The translations under genes were made by a program, and so were the position numbers. The notes beneath the pieces are model-generated. The model worked only from the letters and a program-made list of their open reading frames with translations, ran no database searches and was not told where the DNA came from. Shown here piece after piece: positions 17,470 to 27,500 of a stretch of DNA of 58,244 nt. Where the stretch lies: the NCBI GenBank assembly GCA_013202895.1, contig JABMPR010000225.1:1-58244 (forward strand), read 5' to 3'. The stretch comes from a bacterium (lineage in GTDB: Bacteria > Fidelibacterota > UBA8477 > JABMPR01). Position 1 is the first letter of the stretch; every line of letters begins with the position of its first letter.

Positions 17470-18757
17470 TCTTAGAGTGGCTGATCCTGAAGTCTATGCA
17501 TCAATTATTGCAGAGCGCGATAGAGAAAATGATACGCTGGAACTGATCGCATCGGAAAATTTTGTTAGCAAAGCAGTACTCCAGGCTGCTGGAAGCGTCA
17601 TGACCAACAAATACGCTGAGGGCTATCCGGGTAAACGCTACTATGGTGGCTGTGATGCTGTTGATATTGCAGAGGATCTGGCAAGAGATAGAGTTAAACA
17701 ACTCTTTAACGCAGAATATGCTAATGTACAGCCACACTCAGGAAGTCAGGCTAATATGTCGGTATACTTCACCCTGGTAAAACATGGTGATACGGTATTG
17801 GGAATGGATCTGGCTCATGGCGGTCATCTGACACATGGATCAGCGGTTAACTTTTCTGGGCGCTTTTATAATATTGTGGCTTATGGTGTTGATCCAGAAA
17901 CGGGACGGATTGATTATGACATGGTCCGGGATCAGGCAAAAAAGTATCAACCAAGGATGATCATTGCTGGTGGGAGTGCCTATCCACGACACTATGATTT
18001 TAAAACATTTCGCGAGATTGCAGATGAAGTCGGGGCTTTCTTAATGGCTGATGTTGCACACCCCGCTGGATTAATTGCTGCAGGCGAACACCCAAGCCCC
18101 ATACCATATTGTCATGTTGTCACCTCAACCACCCATAAGACACTTAGGGGTCCGCGGGGAGGTCTGGTCATGATGGGGAAAGATTTTGAGAATCCTTTTG
18201 GTATCGTTGCCCCAAAGAGCGGTCGCACGAAATTGATGAGTGAATTGCTGGATAGTACTGTTATGCCAGGTATCCAGGGTGGACCGCTCATGCATATCAT
18301 TGCCGCCAAAGCAGTGGCTTTTGGAGAAGCTTTGAAACCTGACTTTAAAAATTATGCAAAGCAGGTAATTGCCAACGCAAAGGCCCTGGGCAAAGCCTTG
18401 AGTAATTATAATTTTGATTTAATTTCTGGTGGGACAGATAATCATCTATTGCTCATCGATTTGACAAAAATGGATATCAGCGGTAAGAAAGCTGAACGAA
18501 TTCTGGAAGAATCTGGTATGACCACAAACAAGAACATGGTGCCTTTTGATAAGCGCAGTCCCTTGATTACCAGCGGTATCCGAATTGGAACTGCTGCTTT
18601 AACCACACGCGGTTTCAAAGAAACTGAAATGCAAGCTATAGCCGGATTAATTAATGAAGTATTGTCTGATCAGGATAACGAAGCCGTATTCAAATCTGTG
18701 AAGGCCAAGGTTAGAGAAATGGTCCAGGGTTTTCCCCTTTATCAGGATGTGGAGTAA
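17459..18757 (+). CDS. glyA: Serine hydroxymethyltransferase
   Basis: GlyA is the PLP enzyme that converts serine and tetrahydrofolate to glycine and methylene-tetrahydrofolate. Typical segments are [50 protein letters not shown], and the PLP-lysine motif [14 protein letters not shown]. Full length at 432 residues. The track start (17405) lies deep in rpiB; ATG 17459 with GAGAGG upstream gives the usual N-terminus. The order rpiB-glyA-nrdR ties one-carbon and nucleotide metabolism together in one transcript. Confidence 0.97.
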   Translation: MLNDLRVADPEVYASIIAERDRENDTLELIASENFVSKAVLQAAGSVMTNKYAEGYPGKRYYGGCDAVDIAEDLARDRVKQLFNAEYANVQPHSGSQANMSVYFTLVKHGDTVLGMDLAHGGHLTHGSAVNFSGRFYNIVAYGVDPETGRIDYDMVRDQAKKYQPRMIIAGGSAYPRHYDFKTFREIADEVGAFLMADVAHPAGLIAAGEHPSPIPYCHVVTSTTHKTLRGPRGGLVMMGKDFENPFGIVAPKSGRTKLMSELLDSTVMPGIQGGPLMHIIAAKAVAFGEALKPDFKNYAKQVIANAKALGKALSNYNFDLISGGTDNHLLLIDLTKMDISGKKAERILEESGMTTNKNMVPFDKRSPLITSGIRIGTAALTTRGFKETEMQAIAGLINEVLSDQDNEAVFKSVKAKVREMVQGFPLYQDVE

Positions 18758-18762
18758 TTCTG

Positions 18763-19206
18763 ATGAATTGTCCACAATGCCAACACGGTGATACTAGGGT
18801 AATTGACTCGAGACATACCCAAGATGGGCGGGCAATTCGGCGCCGAAGGGAGTGTGGAAGTTGTTCATTCCGCTTCACGACCTATGAATATGTGGAAACT
18901 CAGCCATTGTTGGTGATAAAAAGCAATCAAAGACGCGAACCATTTGATCGTGAAAAAATCTTGATGAGCATAGCTATCGCTTGTAGTAAACGCCCCATTA
19001 ACAGCACTCAAATGAATCAAACTGTTGACCTTATTCTTCAGGATGTAAATTCTTTTGGATCCTCCGAAGTTCATGCGAAAGATATAGGTGAACTGGTTAT
19101 GAAACATCTCAAAGGTCTGGACGAGATTGCTTATGTGCGATTTGCCAGTGTTTACCGGAAATTTGAGGATGTTAATGAATTCAGAGCAGAATTGGATGAT
19201 ATCTAG
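18763..19206 (+). CDS. nrdR: Transcriptional repressor NrdR
   Basis: NrdR represses ribonucleotide reductase genes by binding NrdR boxes when loaded with dATP. The 147-residue protein shows the zinc ribbon (CPQC near the N-terminus and CGSC about 28 residues later), the basic DSRHTQDGRAIRRRREC segment, and the ATP-cone (PFDREKILMSIAIACSKRPI to IAYVRFASVYRKFEDVNEF). The ATG follows glyA by 5 nt. No ribonucleotide reductase gene is within the window. Confidence 0.97.
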   Translation: MNCPQCQHGDTRVIDSRHTQDGRAIRRRRECGSCSFRFTTYEYVETQPLLVIKSNQRREPFDREKILMSIAIACSKRPINSTQMNQTVDLILQDVNSFGSSEVHAKDIGELVMKHLKGLDEIAYVRFASVYRKFEDVNEFRAELDDI

Positions 19207-19241
19207 TTCAAACCCTTATTTTTAAATAGATTCAGTGCGTT

Positions 19242-19991
19242 ATGATCAAAATCAATAATGTACATAAGGCCTTTGGTGATCTCATTGTGTTGAGTGGAGT
19301 TAGCACAGAGGTAAGTGATGGGCAAAGTTTGGTTGTAATGGGGAAAAGTGGTCAAGGCAAAAGTGTATTACTCAAACTCATCACCAGACTTCTTTATCTC
19401 GACTCTGGGCAAATCTTCATTGATGATGATGATCTTGGAACGCTAAATGGTAAAGATTTAGACGTTTGTCGCTTGAAGTTCGGTATGCTGTTTCAATCGG
19501 CTGCACTTTTTGACAGTCTAAATATATTTGACAATGTGGGGATTGGGCTCAAAGCCTATAATCGTTATTCTGAATCTGAGATCAAATCTATTACTACAGA
19601 TAGTCTTGCTCGTGTTGGTCTGGTTGATGTTGAAGAGAAATACCCGGCCCAATTGAGTGGGGGCATGCGAAAAAGAGTGGGACTGGCGCGGGTGGTTGCG
19701 ATGCGACCCCAGTATATCCTCTACGATGAGCCTACAACAGGCTTAGATCCTGTCACAAGCTCCCAGATTGCCAAGCTGATGAAACAGATGCAGGTTGATT
19801 TAAATGTTACCAGTATCATTGTGACCCATGATATCCCTACTGCATTTTTTCTGGCAGACAAAATTGTTTTGCTGGAAAACGGGAACTTTTCATTTACTGG
19901 AAGCGTGGAAGATATGAAAGCTTCAGAGCTGGAATCCGTGCAGGATTTTATTAGTGGTTATAAAGAGGAAGCAGATTTGAATAGAAGATGA
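19242..19991 (+). CDS. Mla-type ABC transporter ATPase, orphan
   Basis: A 249-residue ABC ATPase closest to MlaF (phospholipid retrograde transport): Walker A GKSGQGKS near 33, Q-loop MLFQSAALFDSL, signature LSGGMRKRVGLARVVA, Walker B YILYDEPTTGLDP, and switch His in IVTHD. The SGGMRKR form and the GLDPVTS continuation are typical for the Mla group. MlaF normally sits next to mlaE (permease) and mlaD; none is here, so its partners must be elsewhere. It is 35 nt after nrdR. A broken ORF follows directly. Confidence 0.88.
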   Translation: MIKINNVHKAFGDLIVLSGVSTEVSDGQSLVVMGKSGQGKSVLLKLITRLLYLDSGQIFIDDDDLGTLNGKDLDVCRLKFGMLFQSAALFDSLNIFDNVGIGLKAYNRYSESEIKSITTDSLARVGLVDVEEKYPAQLSGGMRKRVGLARVVAMRPQYILYDEPTTGLDPVTSSQIAKLMKQMQVDLNVTSIIVTHDIPTAFFLADKIVLLENGNFSFTGSVEDMKASELESVQDFISGYKEEADLNRR

Positions 19992-19995
19992 TATA

Positions 19996-20195
19996 TTGAA
20001 GGAATTAAAAAATAATGCAGATGCTCTTGGTATTGAAAAATTGGAAAATAGCGAGTGCATTCTTACGCATAATTACCTAATTAGTAGCTGCGTTAGCTAT
20101 ATCACAGGAGCGCCTAATTATCGGAATATCCTTTGATTAGCGCAGGTTGGAAAACTATATTCGCCCGATTTTATGAGGAGAAAATAAACAGATAA
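19996..20195 (+). pseudogene. Possible small frameshifted gene remnant
   Basis: From TTG 19996 one frame stays open for 46 codons (ADALGIEKLENSECILTHN onward) to TGA 20134-20136. In the -1 frame the sequence then continues as PLISAGWKTIFARFYEEKI up to TAA at 20193-20195. Joined, the two parts read like one protein of about 65 residues, which suggests a recent frameshift or a gene remnant directly after the ABC ATPase. No family is recognised, and the ribosome-binding site is weak. It could also be chance coding-like sequence. Confidence 0.3.
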
Positions 20196-20272
20196 ATCGT
20201 TATTAGGAACTTTTGAGGATATTCCTCGCAATATGAATTGGAACATGGCGTTCATCTTTTAATAAGTTTGAT

Positions 20273-20304
20273 ACCGAATGAGATATAGACCATTCGGTTT
20301 TTTT
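20273..20304 (+). terminator. Terminator-like hairpin before PorV-like gene
   Basis: ACCGAATG and CATTCGGT form a perfect 8-bp stem around a 10-nt loop, followed by eight T. It lies about 135 nt after the last coding-like sequence and ends only some 6 nt before the GAGGAG ribosome-binding site of the PorV-like gene. Read as a plain terminator it ends the nrdR-mlaF transcript; being so near the next start it could equally attenuate the downstream operon. Confidence 0.8.
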
Positions 20305-20325
20305 GTGAATGAGGAGTTTGATAAA

Positions 20326-21618
20326 ATGAGATTAAATAAAGCTTTGATACTGGGATTGGGGTCTTTACTGCTGTTTTCAACAGCATTTTCCCAGAGTGCG
20401 TTATTTTTATTAATTGCCCCGGGCGCACGTGCTGCCGGGATGGGAGAGGCGCAAGTCGCTGTGGCTGATGATTCATATGCAACCTATTGGAACCCTGCCG
20501 GTCTTGGTTTTCAGGAAGGCTACGAATTATCCGGAATGCATGTAAACTGGTTGCCTGGTCTTGTTGATGATATGTATTACGACTTTCTAGCTGCTCGCGC
20601 ACCCGTTGAAAATCTAGGTGTATTTGGAACACACATTATCTATTTGAATGCCGGTGAACAACAGCATACTGGCCCAAACCAGGAAGATTTAGGAACCTTT
20701 TATACCTACTTCACCTCGGGAGCAATCAGCTATAGTACTTTAATCTCTGAAACCTCCAGTATTGGATTCAACTTCAAAATTCTTTACCAACACTTAACTG
20801 ATTCAAATGTTGGGGTAGGTACGGAAGAAACAAAGGGAACGGCAACCAACTTTGGATTTGATGTTGGCTACCTAAGTAAAAACCATTTTAATGACAAATT
20901 AGATTTTGGTGTTATGGTGGCAAATTTGGGTCCCAAGGTCATTTTTAATGATAAAGAACAAGCTGATCCCATGCCTACGAACTTAAAACTTGGTTTCAAC
21001 CTGCGTGCCTATGAGTCCCGCTACAATCGTCTGAATCTCGTTTATGATGTAAATAAGCTTCTGGTGGGTGAGTATGCTGCAATGGATTGGGATGGTGACG
21101 GCTTGATCGGTGGCTTTGATGATTCGGGCTCCGCAGATCTTAATGGAGATTATAATAGCGATAGTCAAAAAGAAATTGCCCATACTGATTCATGGTGGCA
21201 AGGGATTGTCACTTCCTTTTTTGATGATTGGTATTTAGGTGGCGACCGTGATTTTGACGGCAATAAAATTATAGGTGGTTGGGATTTGATCGAAGGTACA
21301 GATTCTACCTTTACTCAAGCTTCCGCAAGTGGAATCTACAACGAGGATGGTGTAAAGGAGTTGGGAAGCAAAGATGATCGCAAAGTTTCTGCGGAATTTG
21401 AAGCCCTTATACACTCTGTCGGTCTGGAATATTGGTATAATGACATGTTTGCCATTCGAGGTGGTTATTATTACGATTCGGAAGGCAAGATAACAACGCC
21501 TACTGTTGGTGCCGGGATTCGTTACGGCAACTATGGCTTTGATTTTGGGTACACAGTAGCTGAGGAAGCACACCCCCTCAACAACACCATGCGGTTTTCG
21601 CTCATGCTCAAGTTTTGA
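20326..21618 (+). CDS. PorV-family barrel with EF-hand-type loops
   Basis: A 430-residue outer-membrane protein of the PorV/PorQ type: signal peptide to about residue 23, then IAPGARAAGMGEAQVAVADD and YATYWNPAGLGF, the PorV family N-terminus, followed by barrel strands to the C-terminal TMRFSLMLKF. PorV recruits T9SS cargo at the outer membrane, and a T9SS cargo gene follows. Odd: residues about 250-330 form an Asp-rich insertion with two 12-residue calcium-loop patterns, DWDGDGLIGGFD (254-265) and DFDGNKIIGGWD (309-320). The ATG at 20326 has GAGGAG upstream; the track start is 48 nt too early. Confidence 0.87.
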   Translation: MRLNKALILGLGSLLLFSTAFSQSALFLLIAPGARAAGMGEAQVAVADDSYATYWNPAGLGFQEGYELSGMHVNWLPGLVDDMYYDFLAARAPVENLGVFGTHIIYLNAGEQQHTGPNQEDLGTFYTYFTSGAISYSTLISETSSIGFNFKILYQHLTDSNVGVGTEETKGTATNFGFDVGYLSKNHFNDKLDFGVMVANLGPKVIFNDKEQADPMPTNLKLGFNLRAYESRYNRLNLVYDVNKLLVGEYAAMDWDGDGLIGGFDDSGSADLNGDYNSDSQKEIAHTDSWWQGIVTSFFDDWYLGGDRDFDGNKIIGGWDLIEGTDSTFTQASASGIYNEDGVKELGSKDDRKVSAEFEALIHSVGLEYWYNDMFAIRGGYYYDSEGKITTPTVGAGIRYGNYGFDFGYTVAEEAHPLNNTMRFSLMLKF

Positions 21619-21713
21619 GCTGGGTAATAGCCAAAGGTGATCTAGACTTCGTCATTCAGATTTTATAGCCCAAAACAGTCGGGGATATTATCGTTAAGAG
21701 ATTTGTCATAGTA

Positions 21714-24536
21714 TTGCTGGTCATGGTATTGGCCATTCCGGGTTCAGCTCAAAATTTAAAGATCGCAGTTATCAGGGTTGCCTTTCAAATAGATGACTCA
21801 CCTGCTACAACAGGGGATGGTAGTTTCGTAATCGAAGATACTGTTGATCTTGATTGTCCAGACTGGGTACTTGATCCACCTCCTCATGACAAAACATATT
21901 TTCTTGACCACCTCCGAGCCGCAGACAATTACTGGCAGCGGGTCAGTAATGGTAACGTCAGTATCAACCTGGCAAGTTCTGAATCCATGATTTTTCCTGC
22001 TGGAGAAACAGAAGCATTTCCACTACCCCATGACATGCTTTACTATCATCCCTATCTCCAGGACTTTGATGAAACAGCCAAATTATTTGAGCTGAGTCGT
22101 GATGCGCTTAACTTGGCTGATTCAGCGGTGAATTTTAATGACTTTTCGACAGTAATTGTGGTCCACGCCGGAATGGGTGGCGATTTTGCCTTTGCTCTGG
22201 ATCCAACACCGGGAAATATCCCTTCAGCCTATCTCACAGCAAGCGATTTTAGCGAATATGGTGAGTTAGTTTATGATGGTATAGTGCTTAAAGATCTGAT
22301 TATTATACCTGAATCACAAAACTTTCTTCAATATAAAGAAACCAGGAGTTTGTTTACCAATACATCAGATCCCTGTTTTTATCAGGTAGGATTGAATGGA
22401 ACCTTAGCCCTGATGCTTGGCTTTCATCTCGGCTTACCGCCTCTCTATAATACTGAATCCGGCATGTCCCTGGTAGGTGGATTTGCGCTTATGGATCAGG
22501 GTTCTAATAACTTTCACGGGATTGCTCCTGCCTATCCGGATCCTTATACAAGGATTAGAGAGGGGTGGATAAGTCCAAATATTATGCGTATTGGCGATAA
22601 TATCAATTTGACTGTGGATGATGATCCCATCCGTATTTCCATTTCTGATAGTGAATATTATCTAATCGAGAATCGCCAACGAAATCTAATTCAGCCTGCT
22701 GGGATGACCCAATGGATAGATGTACCAGGTTTCGACACAGTTTCGGTCGACACCAGTTTAAACGGAGTTGTGTTGCAGGTTGATGAACAACACGCAGGTT
22801 TACCTGGAAACGGTCTCTACATCTGGCATATTGATGAATCTGCCTGGTATTCTGATGAAAACCCGAATGGTGGTGATCTTCAATTGGTGGATTTTGTTGA
22901 AGCTGATGGTGCTCAGGATATGGGGCATACTACTCAATTACTTTTTGCAGAATATCTGGAAACGGGTTGGTGGTTTGATCCCTGGTTTGCTACAAATGAA
23001 GGCTGGTTTCACCTGAACCGAACCCAGGAGGTGGTAGGAGATAGTCTACTCAGTTTTAATTCCTCAACCTTTCCATCTACTCTTTCAAATAGTGGTATTC
23101 CCAGCCACCTCAGTATTGAGAATATATCGAAAAATGGCTCGTCCATGTCATTCTCCATTTCATCTGATAGAGAAATACAGTTGGATTCTGTCTCTACAAT
23201 TATTGGACTCGGTCAAGAGGCTGGAAAAATCTGGTGTTTTAATACTGATTCATCTGAAATATTGGTTGGCCAGCTAGAAAGTGATCCTTTTGTCCTCATT
23301 ACAAGTCCAATCACACCAGATATGATTTATAGTGGAAGCATAAATAACTCAATTGTATTTCAATACCCCTGGCTGGTTACTCAAGTGTCCTCGGGTATTC
23401 GGTTTATGAATATGGAAGATGGCATTATTCAATTCGACAACGATCATCAAACTGTCTCTGACATCACACTGGCCGAGAATGTTGTACGGTATATAGGTTA
23501 CACTGATTCTACTCAGAACTTGATTGAATGGAATATCGTAACTGGCGGCATCCAATCAGAAATACTTCAGGATCATCCGCTAGCTTTTTTTACGACGACG
23601 ATGGGAACCGAAGTGTTTTACGGCAATAGTGGAAACGATGCTCCAAAACCCGTCGCTGTCAGTCATGTTTCTGATCATAGTCAGACAACCTCGGACGGTT
23701 CGGGATATTATTATCAGGAAGCAATGACTGTAATAGGTTGGAACAATAGTGAACATTCAGTCACACAGACCCATTTGCCAGATGGATCAAGCACCAGCAC
23801 TCCAGCTGAAAGGCCTGATTTTATCATCCCTTTGGATACGGATAATGATGGGGCTTACGAAATCACACTTTTTTATGCTGATGAATTCAAAATTATTAAT
23901 CAGGTAAGTACGCTATGGAATGGTAATCCTGTTAAGGTCGACCCCTATTTTGGAACCCCTCTCATCATTCCTTTCTTATTTGAGGATCACGGGATTTTCT
24001 TGCGACATTCGGATCACTATGGCGTCTATTCCATAACTGGTGAGTTATTAGATCAGGGAGTTCTGCCACTAACACAAACCTCTCTAGAAAACGTTGTGGG
24101 CTATGTTTCTGGTCACCTCTGGGTGATTCAGAGTGGAAATAGATTACTTAAGTTTGAGAAAATGATGGTAGAATATACCTCTAATGGATGGTATAGTGGG
24201 GATGGTCGACCCAATGGTGATCGCACCGTGATTCTACATGGAGAGCCTGCTACCGATATCCCTGATATCAAATCCGGATCCGCATACAATTACCCTAATC
24301 CGATCAAGGGGAGTAGTACAACAATCAGAGCTTGGATTGGTGAAGTGGATACCTGGTCAGTGGAGATATTTTCATTATCTGGTGCGCAGATCAAATTCTT
24401 TGATCAAGATGTCGGTCAAAATAATGCTTATAACGAGTTGATCTGGGATGCCGGCGGTGTATCAAATGGTGTATACCTAGCCCAGGTCGTGGCCGGTGAA
24501 CAGTCCGAGATCATCAAGATTGCCATAATACGATGA
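21714..24536 (+). CDS. T9SS-sorted M6-peptidase-like protein, site lost
   Basis: A 940-residue secreted protein. The N-terminal 300 residues follow the M6 (immune inhibitor A) domain layout: LKIAVIRVAFQIDD, a DHLRAADNYWQRVSNGNVSI helix segment, and LGLPPLYN with GFALMDQG. The HEXXH of that family aligns with L233-M-L-G-F237, so the zinc site is absent. The rest is beta-rich, with a DTDNDG segment. The last ~85 residues are a T9SS type A sorting domain (YNYPNPIKGSSTTIRAWIG ... SNGVYLAQVVAGEQ). Start uncertain: TTG 21714 gives a signal lacking basic residues, whereas in-frame upstream codons add VKRFVIVL behind a GGGG motif but offer no ATG, GTG or TTG start. Confidence 0.8.
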   Translation: MLVMVLAIPGSAQNLKIAVIRVAFQIDDSPATTGDGSFVIEDTVDLDCPDWVLDPPPHDKTYFLDHLRAADNYWQRVSNGNVSINLASSESMIFPAGETEAFPLPHDMLYYHPYLQDFDETAKLFELSRDALNLADSAVNFNDFSTVIVVHAGMGGDFAFALDPTPGNIPSAYLTASDFSEYGELVYDGIVLKDLIIIPESQNFLQYKETRSLFTNTSDPCFYQVGLNGTLALMLGFHLGLPPLYNTESGMSLVGGFALMDQGSNNFHGIAPAYPDPYTRIREGWISPNIMRIGDNINLTVDDDPIRISISDSEYYLIENRQRNLIQPAGMTQWIDVPGFDTVSVDTSLNGVVLQVDEQHAGLPGNGLYIWHIDESAWYSDENPNGGDLQLVDFVEADGAQDMGHTTQLLFAEYLETGWWFDPWFATNEGWFHLNRTQEVVGDSLLSFNSSTFPSTLSNSGIPSHLSIENISKNGSSMSFSISSDREIQLDSVSTIIGLGQEAGKIWCFNTDSSEILVGQLESDPFVLITSPITPDMIYSGSINNSIVFQYPWLVTQVSSGIRFMNMEDGIIQFDNDHQTVSDITLAENVVRYIGYTDSTQNLIEWNIVTGGIQSEILQDHPLAFFTTTMGTEVFYGNSGNDAPKPVAVSHVSDHSQTTSDGSGYYYQEAMTVIGWNNSEHSVTQTHLPDGSSTSTPAERPDFIIPLDTDNDGAYEITLFYADEFKIINQVSTLWNGNPVKVDPYFGTPLIIPFLFEDHGIFLRHSDHYGVYSITGELLDQGVLPLTQTSLENVVGYVSGHLWVIQSGNRLLKFEKMMVEYTSNGWYSGDGRPNGDRTVILHGEPATDIPDIKSGSAYNYPNPIKGSSTTIRAWIGEVDTWSVEIFSLSGAQIKFFDQDVGQNNAYNELIWDAGGVSNGVYLAQVVAGEQSEIIKIAIIR

Positions 24537-27500
24537 GATCAATTCCTTGCATTGTATGCATTTTACTGTTCACTGGAGTAGGCTTTAGCCAGGGATTTAA
24601 CCACCCGGAACTCGAGTGGAAGACCATAGAAGGTGAACATTTCATTGTTCATTATCATCAGAACACAAGCTGGACAGCGAATGAAGCGCTGCATGTTGCC
24701 GATGATATATTCCCGGCAATCACCAGTTTATATCAATACCAACCTGAAGAGAAGACCCATATAATTATTCGTGATACAGACGATTATGCCAATGGGGGGG
24801 CCTATTATTACGATAATAAAATCGAAATATGGGCCATGCCTCTTGATTACGCATTACGCGGATCTCACTATTGGCTGCGCGATGTAATCACCCATGAATT
24901 TACTCATATTATTAGTCTGAGAGCTGCTCGTAAGATGCCAGGCAATGTTCCGGCGGCATATTTTCAAGTGATCTCTTATGAACCTGAACGTAGAGAGGAT
25001 GTCCTTTACGGTTATCCCAATGGGATTGCATCCTATCCCTTACCATCGGTCTCGGTCCCCATGTGGTGGGCTGAAGGAATCTCTCAATTTCAAACCGATT
25101 CCATGCGTTGGGACTGGTGGGATAGCATTCGTGATATGATGTTAAGAGATCGGATAAAATATGATAAAGTGCTGACTCTCAATGAGATGGACGGTTTTGG
25201 TAAAGTTGGAATCGGGAACGAAAGTGTTTATGATCATGGTTTCAGTTTTGTTGGCTATCTTGCTCAGGAATTTGGTCAGGATATCATACGTCGTATCACT
25301 ACCCGCATCAGCAAGCTTTCACACTATGGATTTTATACAGCAATGGAAGCAGAGACCGGAGTTGAATCAAAAGAGTTGTGGAGTCGCTGGAAGAATGATC
25401 TTGCTACTAGACAGGCATTATCCTTTGAGAAAAATGAAACAATATCTCCAATCAAGTTTATTCAGCGGGAGGGCGATGCTAATTTTTATCCTCGCTGGAA
25501 TAAAACTGGAAACGCTTTGGGATTCATCTCCAACGCAGGAGAGACCTACTTATCAAGAACAGCTCTCTTTGTTAAAGATTCTACAAAAGATGCTGAACTG
25601 CTCGTACCTGGCGCAGAAGGATTTGATTGGAGTCCAGATAGTATGGTTTTTGTGTATGCGAGGAAAGAATTTTACGATGGCGGAATACCAGATCCCAGAA
25701 CCAAGCGTCACAAAAACCACCATCTCGATCAACTTGGACAGCATCAGGAAGCCGTCAGCTGTGATCGATGTCAATTTCTTATGAGCGGGTCGCGATATTC
25801 CGATCTATTCATTGCACACCGGGACAGTCTCGAAATTGAAGAACAACTAACATTTGGGGAAAGGGTGAAGAATCCCGTTTGGTCGCCATCAGGGGATAAA
25901 ATTGCATTTGTAAATCTGCGGGATGGGACCAACAATATTTGTATTGCCTTTCCTGGAACCCCGGATAGCATTCAACAACTCTCCTTTTTTGAGCCTGGTA
26001 CTCAGGTTTACACACTGCGCTGGTCACCTGACGGCAGAAGTATCATCTTCGATTATACTGGGGGTAGTAATCGTGATATTGCCATCTATGATACAAGGGA
26101 TGAAAAGATATTGCCCCTTCTTAATGAGATTTGGGATGAAAGGGATCCAGTCTTTAAAGACAACTATCAGATCCTATATAGTGATGACCGCACCGGCGTT
26201 TTCAATATTTACAGCTATGATATCATCAGCGGAGATAATAAGCGCCTGACCAACGTTACAGGTGGAGCATTTCAGGCTGAATGGCACGAAGATAAAATGT
26301 ATTACTCACTGTATGACAGTTTGGGTTTTAATATTGCCGTCTTGGACGATTCTGAACTTCTTAATACATTCACATTACCGCTTGATATGTCTCTCGAAAG
26401 AATTATTCCTCCCACCTGGGAACGACATGTCGAAAAATTGGCTGCAGAGAATTACATCCTACAGTATGGCCCAATGTTTTTACTACCCCGATTGCAGATC
26501 GAAATTGATCAATCGAAGGGTGACGTATTGTATAAACCAGGTTTCTATTTTTTTTCAGATGAAATCCTGAGCAATTATTCCATGGTGGGTGGGTTTGGTC
26601 TGGCTCCAAATCTAGATATGGATTTATTTATTTCAACCCAGTATCGAGGCTTTCTACCAACCCTCACTTTCGAGTTTTATCAAATGGTGAGACACACACA
26701 AGAAGAATTATGGTATTATGACCATGTCTGGCCGGCACAAAGTGAACTGACCTTCAGCCTGACCCAAGGCGTTTTATCTGCAGATATTCTAATACCTCCC
26801 ACCCATAGATTAATCCTGGACATTTCCGCTTCCAATTATAGGACTTCCATTGGACTGCACACGGTTGGACAAGGGCTACCAGCAGGCGGCATCAGTTATG
26901 ATTACTTTAAAGGCTGGGATTGGGGCTTGAAATGGTCCATGTCCCATATCAACCTCCGTCAGGAACGGAGTATCAATCCTTCAGGTTATAAAGCCAGTTT
27001 TTCCGTACGGGATAACCACCATAAATTCCTGGATGAGTATGGATATGATGAATCTACGGAACGCTGGGGAAATATCTTCAGTTCCTACCATTATGCAAAA
27101 TTAAACGCTTCGGGTTTTTATGGCTACCTCTTACCAGTTAAGGGCCAGTTTGTAATTTCAAATGAGACAGAAATTAATCTCATCGATAACAATAGAATTG
27201 ATGATTTCTTTTATGAATTTGCCGGGGGATTACCAGGCTTAAGGGGTTATCCATTTTATAGTATGAAAGGCAGTCGGCGATTTGTTTCTACATCTACGCT
27301 AAGATTTCCAATATTTCGGGATAATTATAGCCGCCTCGCGCATATGATGCTACGGGATTTATATCTTGGACTGCACGGTCAGGTCGGTGCTGCCTGGTCA
27401 GCTGACCCGGAAAACGTTGAGATTGGAGAGCTGAAATCATGGATGAAGCACGAACGAGATCAGATTGATCTGGTACGGGATGTTGGAGTAGATCTGCGAT

